A DNA stretch of 64,000 nucleotides from Marinilabiliaceae bacterium JC017 (GTDB lineage: Bacteria; Bacteroidota; Bacteroidia; Bacteroidales; Marinilabiliaceae), in assembly GCA_004296775.1 (NCBI GenBank), contig RHGE01000009.1, positions 42,474 to 106,473 on the forward strand, given 5' to 3'. A program made the position numbers and the translations under genes. Below, in pieces: positions 17,627 to 24,856 of this stretch (the first letter of the stretch is position 1; each line of letters opens with the position of its first letter). The notes below the pieces were generated by a model. It was given only the letters and a program-made list of their open reading frames with translations, ran no database searches and was not told where the DNA came from.

Positions 17627-17969
17627 AACGACTTCCCTTCTTTATGGCGACCCAATTTTTATCAGACATGAAAGCCACAAAAGCCTCGGGGCCTTCCTCC
17701 CTGAGCATTTTAATACCGGCTGCACGGTCACTGCGGAAAACCAGTGCAAAAAGACGGGAAACAAAATTGTTGAATTTCTTACATTCGGTCACCTGCTCAT
17801 ATTCCTGACATTGAGCACAGGAACTGATCTTTTTATCCAGGCAACAACGCCGGATTTTACACCAGCTGGCTTTCTCATTTTCAGCACATCCGGGACATTT
17901 TCCCTTTTTATAACTGGGACACGCGCCACAATAGAGGCCACAAAACGAAACGAGCGATTTCTTCTCCAT
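17625..17969 (-). CDS. DUF3795 cysteine-rich protein
   Basis: A 114-residue protein with about 13 cysteines in the first 75 residues (FCGLYCGACPSYKKGKCPGC, then WCKIRRCC and CAQCQEYEQVTEC). The DUF3795 family is recognised by the CGLYCGACP start and probably binds zinc or an Fe-S cluster; no activity is known. It is the last of three genes on the minus strand after the WYL regulator and the GyrI-like protein, and is probably controlled by that regulator. Confidence 0.85.
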   Translation of the reverse strand: MEKKSLVSFCGLYCGACPSYKKGKCPGCAENEKASWCKIRRCCLDKKISSCAQCQEYEQVTECKKFNNFVSRLFALVFRSDRAAGIKMLREEGPEAFVAFMSDKNWVAIKKGSR

Positions 17970-17978
17970 TACTATTGT

Positions 17979-18425
17979 TTATTGAATACCAATTTGAACT
18001 TCGGTTACATTATTTGCCGGATTCTGGAAATCGACCACATGATACACTTCCCGGCTGATGCCTGTCAGGCTTTTTTCCTGACAACAAACATCCCCTATCA
18101 ATTGCGGATAAAATTCAGAAAACTGCTCCCAGGGACCATTCATTACACCGGCTGCACACGAAAATGATGGCAATGTTTTAACCTTTTCATGCTGCCGCTC
18201 CCCGGTTGTCACAGGTATTCCAATGGTAAGGGTAAAAGTGGTATCCGGGTTTCCATCAGCGCCTTTGTACATCCAAATCTGGGGCCCCGCAATCTCAAAA
18301 CCGGCATCGGCAGCCTCCTGCATCAATTGGGCTGGTTTATCTCCCACCAGTTTGCAAATATCTTTAAGCGTTGTGGTTACTGTTTCGCAAAACACCTTTT
18401 GTGCCTCAATAATTTTAAACTCCAT
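17979..18425 (-). CDS. GyrI-like small-molecule-binding domain protein
   Basis: About 148 residues of the GyrI/AraC effector-binding (SHS2-type) fold: two alpha-beta repeats with GFEIAGPQIWMYKGADGNPDTTFTLTIGIPV and PSFSCAAGVMNGPWEQFSEFYPQL. Stand-alone members bind hydrophobic small molecules; some are hydrolases or quorum-like sensors. It lies 9 bp from the DUF3795 gene and 65 bp from the WYL regulator, so the three form an operon. ATG 18425 is preferred over 18431. Confidence 0.75.
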   Translation of the reverse strand: MEFKIIEAQKVFCETVTTTLKDICKLVGDKPAQLMQEAADAGFEIAGPQIWMYKGADGNPDTTFTLTIGIPVTTGERQHEKVKTLPSFSCAAGVMNGPWEQFSEFYPQLIGDVCCQEKSLTGISREVYHVVDFQNPANNVTEVQIGIQ

Positions 18426-18489
18426 AATCATCGTTTTAAATTCAATACAAATCTATGGCGGCACAGTGACAACCCTATGTCAACAGGTT

Positions 18490-19455
18490 TTACACATGTT
18501 GAAAAATTTTATAGTGAGCCGAAAGCGTTTTCACCCTTTCACACAACAAAACACTAAGTTCAGAGGGCTGAACCACCTGAACCCTATCCCCCAAAGACAA
18601 CAACCAACCGGCAATATAATCCAGGTCATTCACCAGGAAATCCATCTCCACCGTTTTATCCGTCACCTCCCGCTCCCGAATAAAACCAAAATAAAAACGT
18701 GTTTTAGCAATGGTGGCACAAATGCTTTTACTAAACCGCAAAGTAACCAACTGCATCTCTTCCTGTTGCATCAGCCTGTCAAAATAATCATCCGCATCCC
18801 ATTTCCGTTCCGCATAATCAATGTCGGTTATTTCAAGCGCCTTAATGCGGTCGAGTCTGAAATCTCGAAAATCATTTCGCAAACGGCACCATGCCATCAT
18901 GTGCCAATCGAAACTGTAATGCACCAAACTCATTGGCTCCACCAGCCTGGAGGTTTCCTCCCCGGAATAACCCGCCTTATATGAGAGTTGCAACACCTTA
19001 TGGGCGGCCAGGGCTTCCATTACGGTAGCCGAATAATTATTAGAGACCTGATGGGACTGATCGTCATGCCCTCCCATCACACTAATGCGCGATTCCAGGC
19101 ATTCTAAAAAATGCTTATCGGTGTTTCTCAAAATAGACCGCAGTTTATACAACCCCGATTCAAAATGGTTCTTCACTGAAACATCCGCCTGTTTTTCCAC
19201 CAGCTTGGCGGCCATAAGAAAAGCACCTGCCTCTTCACGCGAGAACATGACCGGCGGCAGATGGTAACCTTCAATTAAATAATATCCCTTGCCGGCTTCT
19301 CCTCCCACCGGCACCCCCGATTCCTCCAGCGCCCTGATATCGCGATAAATGGTGCGGTTACTAACATTGAAACGACGGGCCAGTTCTCCGGCGGTTACCA
19401 CCTGTTTGCTCTGAAGATGAATTAATATAGCTGATAAACGATCAATCCGGTTCAT
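18490..19455 (-). CDS. YafY-type HTH/WYL-domain transcriptional regulator
   Basis: A 321-residue regulator with an N-terminal winged HTH (DRLSAILIHLQSKQVVTAGELARRFNVSNRTIYRDIRALEESGVPV, residues 4-50), a central WYL ligand-binding domain (about 140-220; the usual WYL signature appears as YSFDWHMMAWCRLRNDFRDFRLDRI) and a C-terminal WCX-like region. Start 19455 is preferred because TACCTTTG, a -7 element, sits at 19481-19488, leaving no room for the in-frame ATG at 19494. It heads the GyrI-like/DUF3795 cluster and probably regulates it and itself. Confidence 0.9.
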   Translation of the reverse strand: MNRIDRLSAILIHLQSKQVVTAGELARRFNVSNRTIYRDIRALEESGVPVGGEAGKGYYLIEGYHLPPVMFSREEAGAFLMAAKLVEKQADVSVKNHFESGLYKLRSILRNTDKHFLECLESRISVMGGHDDQSHQVSNNYSATVMEALAAHKVLQLSYKAGYSGEETSRLVEPMSLVHYSFDWHMMAWCRLRNDFRDFRLDRIKALEITDIDYAERKWDADDYFDRLMQQEEMQLVTLRFSKSICATIAKTRFYFGFIREREVTDKTVEMDFLVNDLDYIAGWLLSLGDRVQVVQPSELSVLLCERVKTLSAHYKIFQHV

Positions 19456-19480
19456 AATGATGCGGCTTTTACATGCCATA

Positions 19481-19488
19481 CAAAGGTA
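19481..19488 (-). promoter_or_regulatory. -7 element of the WYL-regulator operon
   Basis: Minus-strand TACCTTTG fits TAnnTTTG, 26 bp before the start codon. No clear -33 box, as may be expected for a regulated promoter. Confidence 0.5.
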
Positions 19489-19584
19489 AACCATTCCCCA
19501 AATTCCTCATTCATATTTCATTCAACAGACTTAACTTTTGTTCAATAGAAAAAAGAATCAAAACCCGCCAAAAACATACTCAGC

Positions 19585-19668
19585 ATCTTTTGCTCCGGAG
19601 ATGCTGGGGAAAATGTCGGGAGATGCGCATCTAAATCATTTTTCCCCTGCATCTCCCGAGCAAAAGAT
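19585..19668. repeat. Long imperfect inverted repeat
   Basis: Arms 19585-19613 and 19640-19668 match over 29 bp with two mismatches. The loop contains the perfect 12-bp palindrome agatgcgcatct (19621-19632), and the word gggagatgc recurs in arm and loop. A second small hairpin, agccctt/aagggct, follows at 19681-19701. No gene overlaps. Confidence 0.85.
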
Positions 19669-19892
19669 ACGCATCTCTGTAGCCCTTACCAGGCAAGGGC
19701 TGTAGAGGCTATATTATTTTGTTAATCATTTTTACGGCATCAAACCTTATTTAACAGAAAACAGCAGCCATGGACCGTATTCAGGCCCTGTTTTGAAGGA
19801 TCTTTCCGGGAACAGCAGATAATTCAAATGACCCTTGCACAACACCTTTCGGTCTCTCTTATCAACCGTTACTCCCCAAAAGGCAACAAAAA

Positions 19893-19912
19893 AGCCGGCT
19901 TTTACGCCGGCT
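19893..19912 (-). terminator. dapD terminator
   Basis: Perfect 7-bp stem agccggc (19893-19899) / gccggct (19906-19912), with a run of T on the minus strand past 19893. Confidence 0.85.
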
Positions 19913-19939
19913 CTGCAAAAATATTTGGTTTCGCTTTTT

Positions 19940-20755
19940 TTATACTGCCACATCATGCTCGCGCAGCGCATCATTAAGCGAGGTTTTTTTATCGGTTGAC
20001 TCCTTACGCTTACCAATGATCAAGGCAGCCGGTACCTGGTAACTTCCTGCCGGAAATTCTTTGGTGTATGAGCCGGGAATAACCACCGACCGCGGCGGCA
20101 CATACCCTTTATAAATCACTGGTTCACTTCCGGTCACATCAATAATTTTAGTTGAGCCGGTTAATACTACATTGGCACCAAGCACCGCTTCTTTACCAAC
20201 CCGACATCCCTCAACTACAATGCAACGGGAACCTATAAAAGCATTGTCTTCAATGATTACCGGAGCGGCCTGTACCGGTTCCAACACACCCCCAATACCA
20301 ACGCCACCACTCAGGTGAACATGTTTGCCAATTTGTGCACAACTACCCACGGTTGCCCAGGTATCTACCATGGTGCCTGAATCCACATAAGCCCCGATGT
20401 TAACATACGATGGCATCATAATCACACCCTTGGCCAGATAGGCGCCATAGCGTGAAACAGCATGAGGTACCACACGCACACCCAGTTCGGCATAATTCTT
20501 TTTAAGCGCCATTTTATCATGAAATTCAAATGGGCCCACTTCAATGGTTTCCATCTTTTGCAATGGAAAATACAAAATCACAGCTTTCTTAACCCATTCA
20601 TTCACCTGCCACCCATCCTCAACCGGCTCGGCAACACGTATTTGACCTTTATCCAGTTGTTCAATAACGGTCCTTATGGCCTCCACAGTTTCGGGCTTTT
20701 CAAGCAACGACCTGTCATTCCAGGCACTTTCAATTTGTTCTCTTATATCGGTCAT
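19940..20755 (-). CDS. dapD: Tetrahydrodipicolinate N-succinyltransferase
   Basis: Succinylates tetrahydrodipicolinate in the succinylase branch of lysine/meso-diaminopimelate synthesis. The 271 residues have an N-terminal helical domain (1-100), then a left-handed parallel beta helix of hexapeptide repeats (IMMPSYVNIGAYVDSGTMVDTWATVGSCAQIGKHVHLSGGVGIGGVLEP), the DapD active-site block, and a C-terminal KRKESTDKKTSLNDALR tail. It is monocistronic on the minus strand with its own terminator. Confidence 0.96.
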   Translation of the reverse strand: MTDIREQIESAWNDRSLLEKPETVEAIRTVIEQLDKGQIRVAEPVEDGWQVNEWVKKAVILYFPLQKMETIEVGPFEFHDKMALKKNYAELGVRVVPHAVSRYGAYLAKGVIMMPSYVNIGAYVDSGTMVDTWATVGSCAQIGKHVHLSGGVGIGGVLEPVQAAPVIIEDNAFIGSRCIVVEGCRVGKEAVLGANVVLTGSTKIIDVTGSEPVIYKGYVPPRSVVIPGSYTKEFPAGSYQVPAALIIGKRKESTDKKTSLNDALREHDVAV

Positions 20756-20953
20756 GACTGATAATTTTATATTTCTGATGTAAAAATAGCAGGAATAAAT
20801 TACTTCTCGAGGGCGTTTATAGAGATTGCACGCTTTTCATTAGAGGTGTTAAAAATACATGTTAACACCTGTTAATTATACATAAATTATTTGAACCACA
20901 CAGAGTTATAGCAGAAATTCTTCTAATTTCATCAGCGTCTAACCTAAATCAAT

Positions 20954-21742
20954 ATGAACCATACCAAGCTGTTTATTACTTGTTTATTCCTACTCCTAAT
21001 ACGTCCGATTGTGAGATCCCAACAATTGAAATACCTAAAAGGAAGAGTCATTAACCGGGACGATAATCGGGGCATCCCTTTTGCTCAAATAGCCAGTTAC
21101 CAGTTACGCATGATGTTTGCCGCCGATTCCCTGGGCTATTTCATCATTAAAATTCCCCCCAACGACAGCCTGAAAATAATATCGCTGGGCTTCGAATCCC
21201 AGGTATTTAAAACGGACAATCCTTCCCCGGCCAATGAAGATAGCCTGCATATATTTCCCTTAAAACTTAACTCCTACCTGCTAGGCCAGGTTGATGTTAA
21301 TTTTTACAGAGGCTACCACGAGCACAGCAACCGCTACAATTACTTAAATAAAAAGGATGAAAATGAACTTCATTTACATCTGCCCGAAGACATTAAAATG
21401 GGACAAGAAAGTGACATTCCGGCTCCCCTGCGCCCCACCTTTTCTCAGCCCCCCAATGTGCTGGATGCCATATTCAGCCCCCTAAGCTTTGTCTATTATC
21501 ATGGTTCGAAAAGCGAAAAAGCCAAAACAAAACTTCTTAAAATAAGAGAAAAAGATGCTGTCAGAGCCTTGATGACCCGTGAACTAATTGAAGAAATATC
21601 AGGTTATAAGGAAAAAGAATTAGATCGCTTTATCGTCTATTGCAACACACACATAGAGTTATCAAAATCAGACGATGAATACACCATTCGCATTAAAGTG
21701 ATTGACGCTTTAAATGAATATAAAAAAGAAAAAAAATCATGA
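20954..21742 (+). CDS. Secreted CarboxypepD_reg-like domain protein (first of a pair)
   Basis: A 262-residue exported protein: a signal peptide ending near IVRSQ, then a single carboxypeptidase-D-like regulatory beta-sandwich (LKGRVINRDDNRGIPFAQIASYQ, SLGYFIIKIPPNDSLKIISLGFES), the fold that opens SusC-type receptors, here without any barrel. The C-terminal half is helical and charged (REKDAVRALMTRELIEEISGYKEKELDRFIVYC). It is probably periplasmic or surface associated. The second gene follows after 4 bp and has the same layout, so they are probably paralogues expressed together. Confidence 0.75.
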   Translation: MNHTKLFITCLFLLLIRPIVRSQQLKYLKGRVINRDDNRGIPFAQIASYQLRMMFAADSLGYFIIKIPPNDSLKIISLGFESQVFKTDNPSPANEDSLHIFPLKLNSYLLGQVDVNFYRGYHEHSNRYNYLNKKDENELHLHLPEDIKMGQESDIPAPLRPTFSQPPNVLDAIFSPLSFVYYHGSKSEKAKTKLLKIREKDAVRALMTRELIEEISGYKEKELDRFIVYCNTHIELSKSDDEYTIRIKVIDALNEYKKEKKS

Positions 21743-21746
21743 CTTT

Positions 21747-22526
21747 ATGAATACTCGATTAGCCATCCTTATTTCAATCTTTATGGTTAGTTTCATTGGC
21801 AGAAACACAATCCTCCAGGCACAAAACACCCAAGGAACAGACCGTAAAAGAGTGCTTAAAGTTATTTCCCAATCAAACCGGCAGCCCATCCCCTTCTCAT
21901 ACCTCGTGAATAAACGAACAGGTGAAGGAAAAGAGTCCCGCGAAGATGGTACCATTAACATGATAGTAATCCCGGGCGACTCCATCATGTTCCGAAGCCT
22001 TGGCTTCCATGACAGCACCTATGTGTGCGCCCAGATTTTTGAACATAGCGATACCCTTATGATTCAGGTACAGGAAAAGAGTTACGAATTAAGCAGCATT
22101 GATGTTTACCGCTTTAAATCTTACGGTTCCTTCAAGCAATACCTCCTATCGCTTGATGTGCCCACAGAGCAAACAATGACGTTTAATGCCAACATCGATC
22201 TTCGTGAAATACAAGCCCTCGCCAAAGCGAAAGCAGGCACCTTTGGCCTTACCCTTGGTATGTCGGGCGGAAAAAGCAGGGCCACCACCCAATTACAGGC
22301 AATAAAAAATCATCAGGAACAATATGCACGCCTAAACCACCTCACTTCTCATGAAAACATTAAAGAATTTACCCAACTGGAAGGAGCATCTCTCGATTCC
22401 TTTATCGTTTTTTTGAGAACACAACACAAAATCAACCCCGACTTATCCGATTACAAAATTATGGAAGTAGTACAGTCGGCTTTTGAAGAGTTTTTGGCCA
22501 TGCGATGCGAAAAACAGCCCGATTAA
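21747..22526 (+). CDS. Secreted CarboxypepD_reg-like domain protein (second of a pair)
   Basis: Start 21747 gives a 259-residue protein with signal peptide (ending TILQAQ), one CarboxypepD_reg-like domain (VISQSNRQPIPFSYLVNKRTGEGKESREDG, then DSIMFRSLGFHDSTYV) and a helical C-terminus whose end (SLDSFIVFLRTQHKINPDLSDYKIMEVVQSAFEEF) parallels that of its neighbour (LDRFIVYCNTHIELSKSDDEYTI). An in-frame ATG at 21714 would lie inside the upstream gene. No enzymatic motif is seen. Confidence 0.75.
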   Translation: MNTRLAILISIFMVSFIGRNTILQAQNTQGTDRKRVLKVISQSNRQPIPFSYLVNKRTGEGKESREDGTINMIVIPGDSIMFRSLGFHDSTYVCAQIFEHSDTLMIQVQEKSYELSSIDVYRFKSYGSFKQYLLSLDVPTEQTMTFNANIDLREIQALAKAKAGTFGLTLGMSGGKSRATTQLQAIKNHQEQYARLNHLTSHENIKEFTQLEGASLDSFIVFLRTQHKINPDLSDYKIMEVVQSAFEEFLAMRCEKQPD

Positions 22527-22578
22527 CAATAAACTAAAACCCCTTTTTCGACCATCCAGTCGATAAACGCTCTATCGA

Positions 22579-22667
22579 AAAACGTGTGTGAAATCAAACA
22601 CTTTCCAACCATTAATATTCAATACTTTACACCCTTCCAATATTCAGTTTAAAATCACACACGTTTT
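22579..22667. repeat. 13-bp inverted repeat upstream of the ilv promoter
   Basis: aaaacgtgtgtga (22579-22591) and tcacacacgtttt (22655-22667) are perfectly inverted with a 63-nt interval. They lie 100 bp upstream of the ilv promoter and have no T-run. This spacer (22527-22766) is otherwise featureless. Confidence 0.6.
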
Positions 22668-22766
22668 GAACTGTGATTACATCATCCATTACACTATAAA
22701 ATCTATAAGCAAACCATCCTCTTTAGTTACAACCAGAAAGTTTTTTCATCTTTTTTCTAAAAGTTT

Positions 22767-22797
22767 TTTGGATTTAATTTTTTTCCGTCTACATTTG
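22767..22797 (+). promoter_or_regulatory. Promoter of the ilv-leu operon
   Basis: TTTG (22767-22770), 19-nt spacer, TACATTTG (22790-22797): an exact Bacteroidota consensus. Predicted transcription start about 22803, roughly 25 nt before the leader peptide ATG. Confidence 0.85.
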
Positions 22798-22827
22798 CTT
22801 CCGTCAAAAGAACAAACAAGACATACA

Positions 22828-22908
22828 ATGAAATTTAACTTATCACTCATTCTCATTATTATTATTATTCTCGTGGTCAAGCCAGGGAGGAGTGAGATTG
22901 TCGTATAA
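22828..22908 (+). CDS. Branched-chain amino acid leader peptide (attenuator)
   Basis: A 26-codon reading frame: ATG at 22828, stop TAA at 22906-22908. Residues 5-17 are LSLILIIIIILVV, so 11 of these 13 codons specify Leu, Ile or Val, including five consecutive Ile codons; Ile-Val-Val ends it. Such composition directly before ilvD, with a terminator downstream, marks a regulatory leader rather than a functional peptide. Ribosome stalling at these codons when charged tRNA-Ile/Leu/Val is scarce would expose 22889-22897 and favour the antiterminator. Confidence 0.88.
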   Translation: MKFNLSLILIIIIILVVKPGRSEIVV

Positions 22909-22948
22909 GTTACTGAACACAAAATAGTAAAAAGGCTTTTCTCACTCC
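22889..22948 (+). promoter_or_regulatory. Antiterminator pairing of the ilv attenuator
   Basis: ggagtgaga (22889-22897), inside the leader coding region, is perfectly complementary to tctcactcc (22940-22948), which forms part of the terminator's 5' arm and loop. A ribosome at the leader stop codon would cover the first element; one stalled in the Ile run would not. Confidence 0.82.
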
Positions 22949-22970
22949 ACTGAGAAAAGCCTTTTTTTTT
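22931..22970 (+). terminator. Attenuator terminator before ilvD
   Basis: Perfect 14-bp stem 22931-22944 / 22951-22964, 6-nt loop, then T residues to 22970. It sits 31 bp upstream of the ilvD start. Confidence 0.93.
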
Positions 22971-23000
22971 ACCCATAAATCAAGCTATAAAAAACTAGCA

Positions 23001-24830
23001 ATGAAAAAACAACTTAGAAGCGCAACCACCACAGAAGGCCGCAGAATGGCCGGAGCCAGAAGCCTTTGGAGAGCCAATGGCATGCAAGAGTCACATTTTG
23101 GCAAGCCGGTGATTGCGGTGGTCAACTCATTTACACAGTTTGTTCCCGGGCATACCCACTTGCATGAGATCGGACAACACGTGAAACAAATGATTGAAGC
23201 CAGAGGTTGTTTCGCCGCCGAGTTTAACACCATTGCCATCGACGATGGAATAGCCATGGGACACGATGGCATGTTGTACTCCCTGCCATCCCGCGATGTC
23301 ATTGCGGACAGCGTGGAATACATGGTAAACGCCCATAAAGCCGATGCCATGATCTGCATCAGCAACTGCGACAAGATCACGCCAGGTATGTTGATGGCTG
23401 CCATGCGTTTGAATATCCCAACCGTTTTTGTATCAGGAGGCCCCATGGAAGCAGGTAAATCAGGTGAAAAAAGCCTGGACCTGGTAGATGCCATGGTAAT
23501 GGCTGCTGATGAATCCGTTTCGGATAGCGAGGTGGAAGAAGTAGAACGCAATGCCTGTCCCACTTGCGGATCGTGTTCGGGCATGTTTACCGCCAACTCC
23601 ATGAACTGTTTGAACGAAGCCATCGGACTGGCACTGCCGGGAAATGGCACCATCGTGGCTACCCATACTAATCGCCGGCAACTATTTGAAAAAGCCGCCA
23701 ACCTCATCATTGATAACACCAATCGCTATTACGGCGAAGGAGACACATCGGTGCTGCCCCGGTCCATCGCCACCAGGCAGGCTTTCTTGAATGCCATGAC
23801 CCTGGACATTGCCATGGGCGGTTCTTCCAACACCGTATTGCACCTTTTGGCCATCGCTCATGAAGCCGGTGTTGATTTCAACATGAAAGACATTGATCAG
23901 CTATCACGCCAAACACCGGTTTTGTGCAAGGTAGCTCCCAATTCCCATTACCACATTGAAGATGTTAACCGCGCCGGTGGAATACTGGGAATATTGGGAG
24001 AGTTGGAGAAACACGGCCTGGTAGATGGTTCCGTGAAACGAATTGATTACAGCTCTCTAAAAGAAGCCATGGATGCTTATAACATCCTAAAATCCTCCCC
24101 ATCACCTGAGGCTCAGGAAGTATACTCCAGTGCACCGGCCGGTCTGTTCAACCTGAAACTAGGCTCCCAAAAAGCACAGTACAGTGAATTGGACACCGAC
24201 CGTGAAAAAGGGTGCATCCGTAGTGTTGAACATGCCTATTTCAAAGATGGCGGATTAGCCATTCTTTTTGGGAACATTGCCCAAAATGGTTGCATTGTTA
24301 AAACAGCAGGGGTGGATCCATCCATATTCACCTTCAATGGAAGCGCCCGTGTTTATGAATCACAGGACGCAGCCATGGAAGGCATCCTGGATGGCCAGGT
24401 ACAAGCAGGGGATGTGGTAATCATTCGCTACGAAGGCCCCAAAGGCGGACCGGGCATGCAGGAAATGCTCTACCCCACCTCTTACCTTAAGTCCAGACAC
24501 TTGGGGACAAAATGTGCGTTACTGACCGATGGCCGTTTTTCCGGTGGTACATCAGGCCTGTCCATCGGACACGTTTCACCTGAAGCGGCGGCAGGCGGCA
24601 CCATTGGACTGGTAAAAGACGGTGATCGCATCGAGATAAATATTCCGGAGAGAAAAATCGAACTGTGTGTCTCTCCCGAAGAACTAACTCGCCGGCACCA
24701 GGCTGAAATGGCCAAAGGAGCAGAGGCCTTTAAGCCCGCAAGCAGAAACCGTAATGTATCAAAAGCCCTGAAAGCATATGCCCAACTGGTAAGTTCAGCA
24801 GATCAGGGAGCCATTAGAATAATTGATTAA
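23001..24830 (+). CDS. ilvD: Dihydroxy-acid dehydratase
   Basis: Dehydrates 2,3-dihydroxy-isovalerate and -3-methylvalerate to the 2-oxo acids of valine and isoleucine. The 609 residues carry the Fe-S and Mg2+ site cysteines in [12 protein letters not shown] and [18 protein letters not shown], the substrate segment [10 protein letters not shown], and the C-terminal [23 protein letters not shown]. The first gene of the operon, controlled by the attenuator just upstream. ilvB follows after 26 bp. Confidence 0.98.
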   Translation: MKKQLRSATTTEGRRMAGARSLWRANGMQESHFGKPVIAVVNSFTQFVPGHTHLHEIGQHVKQMIEARGCFAAEFNTIAIDDGIAMGHDGMLYSLPSRDVIADSVEYMVNAHKADAMICISNCDKITPGMLMAAMRLNIPTVFVSGGPMEAGKSGEKSLDLVDAMVMAADESVSDSEVEEVERNACPTCGSCSGMFTANSMNCLNEAIGLALPGNGTIVATHTNRRQLFEKAANLIIDNTNRYYGEGDTSVLPRSIATRQAFLNAMTLDIAMGGSSNTVLHLLAIAHEAGVDFNMKDIDQLSRQTPVLCKVAPNSHYHIEDVNRAGGILGILGELEKHGLVDGSVKRIDYSSLKEAMDAYNILKSSPSPEAQEVYSSAPAGLFNLKLGSQKAQYSELDTDREKGCIRSVEHAYFKDGGLAILFGNIAQNGCIVKTAGVDPSIFTFNGSARVYESQDAAMEGILDGQVQAGDVVIIRYEGPKGGPGMQEMLYPTSYLKSRHLGTKCALLTDGRFSGGTSGLSIGHVSPEAAAGGTIGLVKDGDRIEINIPERKIELCVSPEELTRRHQAEMAKGAEAFKPASRNRNVSKALKAYAQLVSSADQGAIRIID

Positions 24831-24856
24831 CACCTCCATTAAAAAATCCTTAACAG

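Noticed and set aside
18223..18984. 253-codon + open frame
   Set aside because: Antisense to the WYL regulator and GyrI-like gene, both with clear family motifs.
22985..23722. 245-codon minus-strand open frame
   Set aside because: Lies wholly inside ilvD in the opposite orientation; ilvD is unambiguous. The long antisense frame reflects its codon composition.
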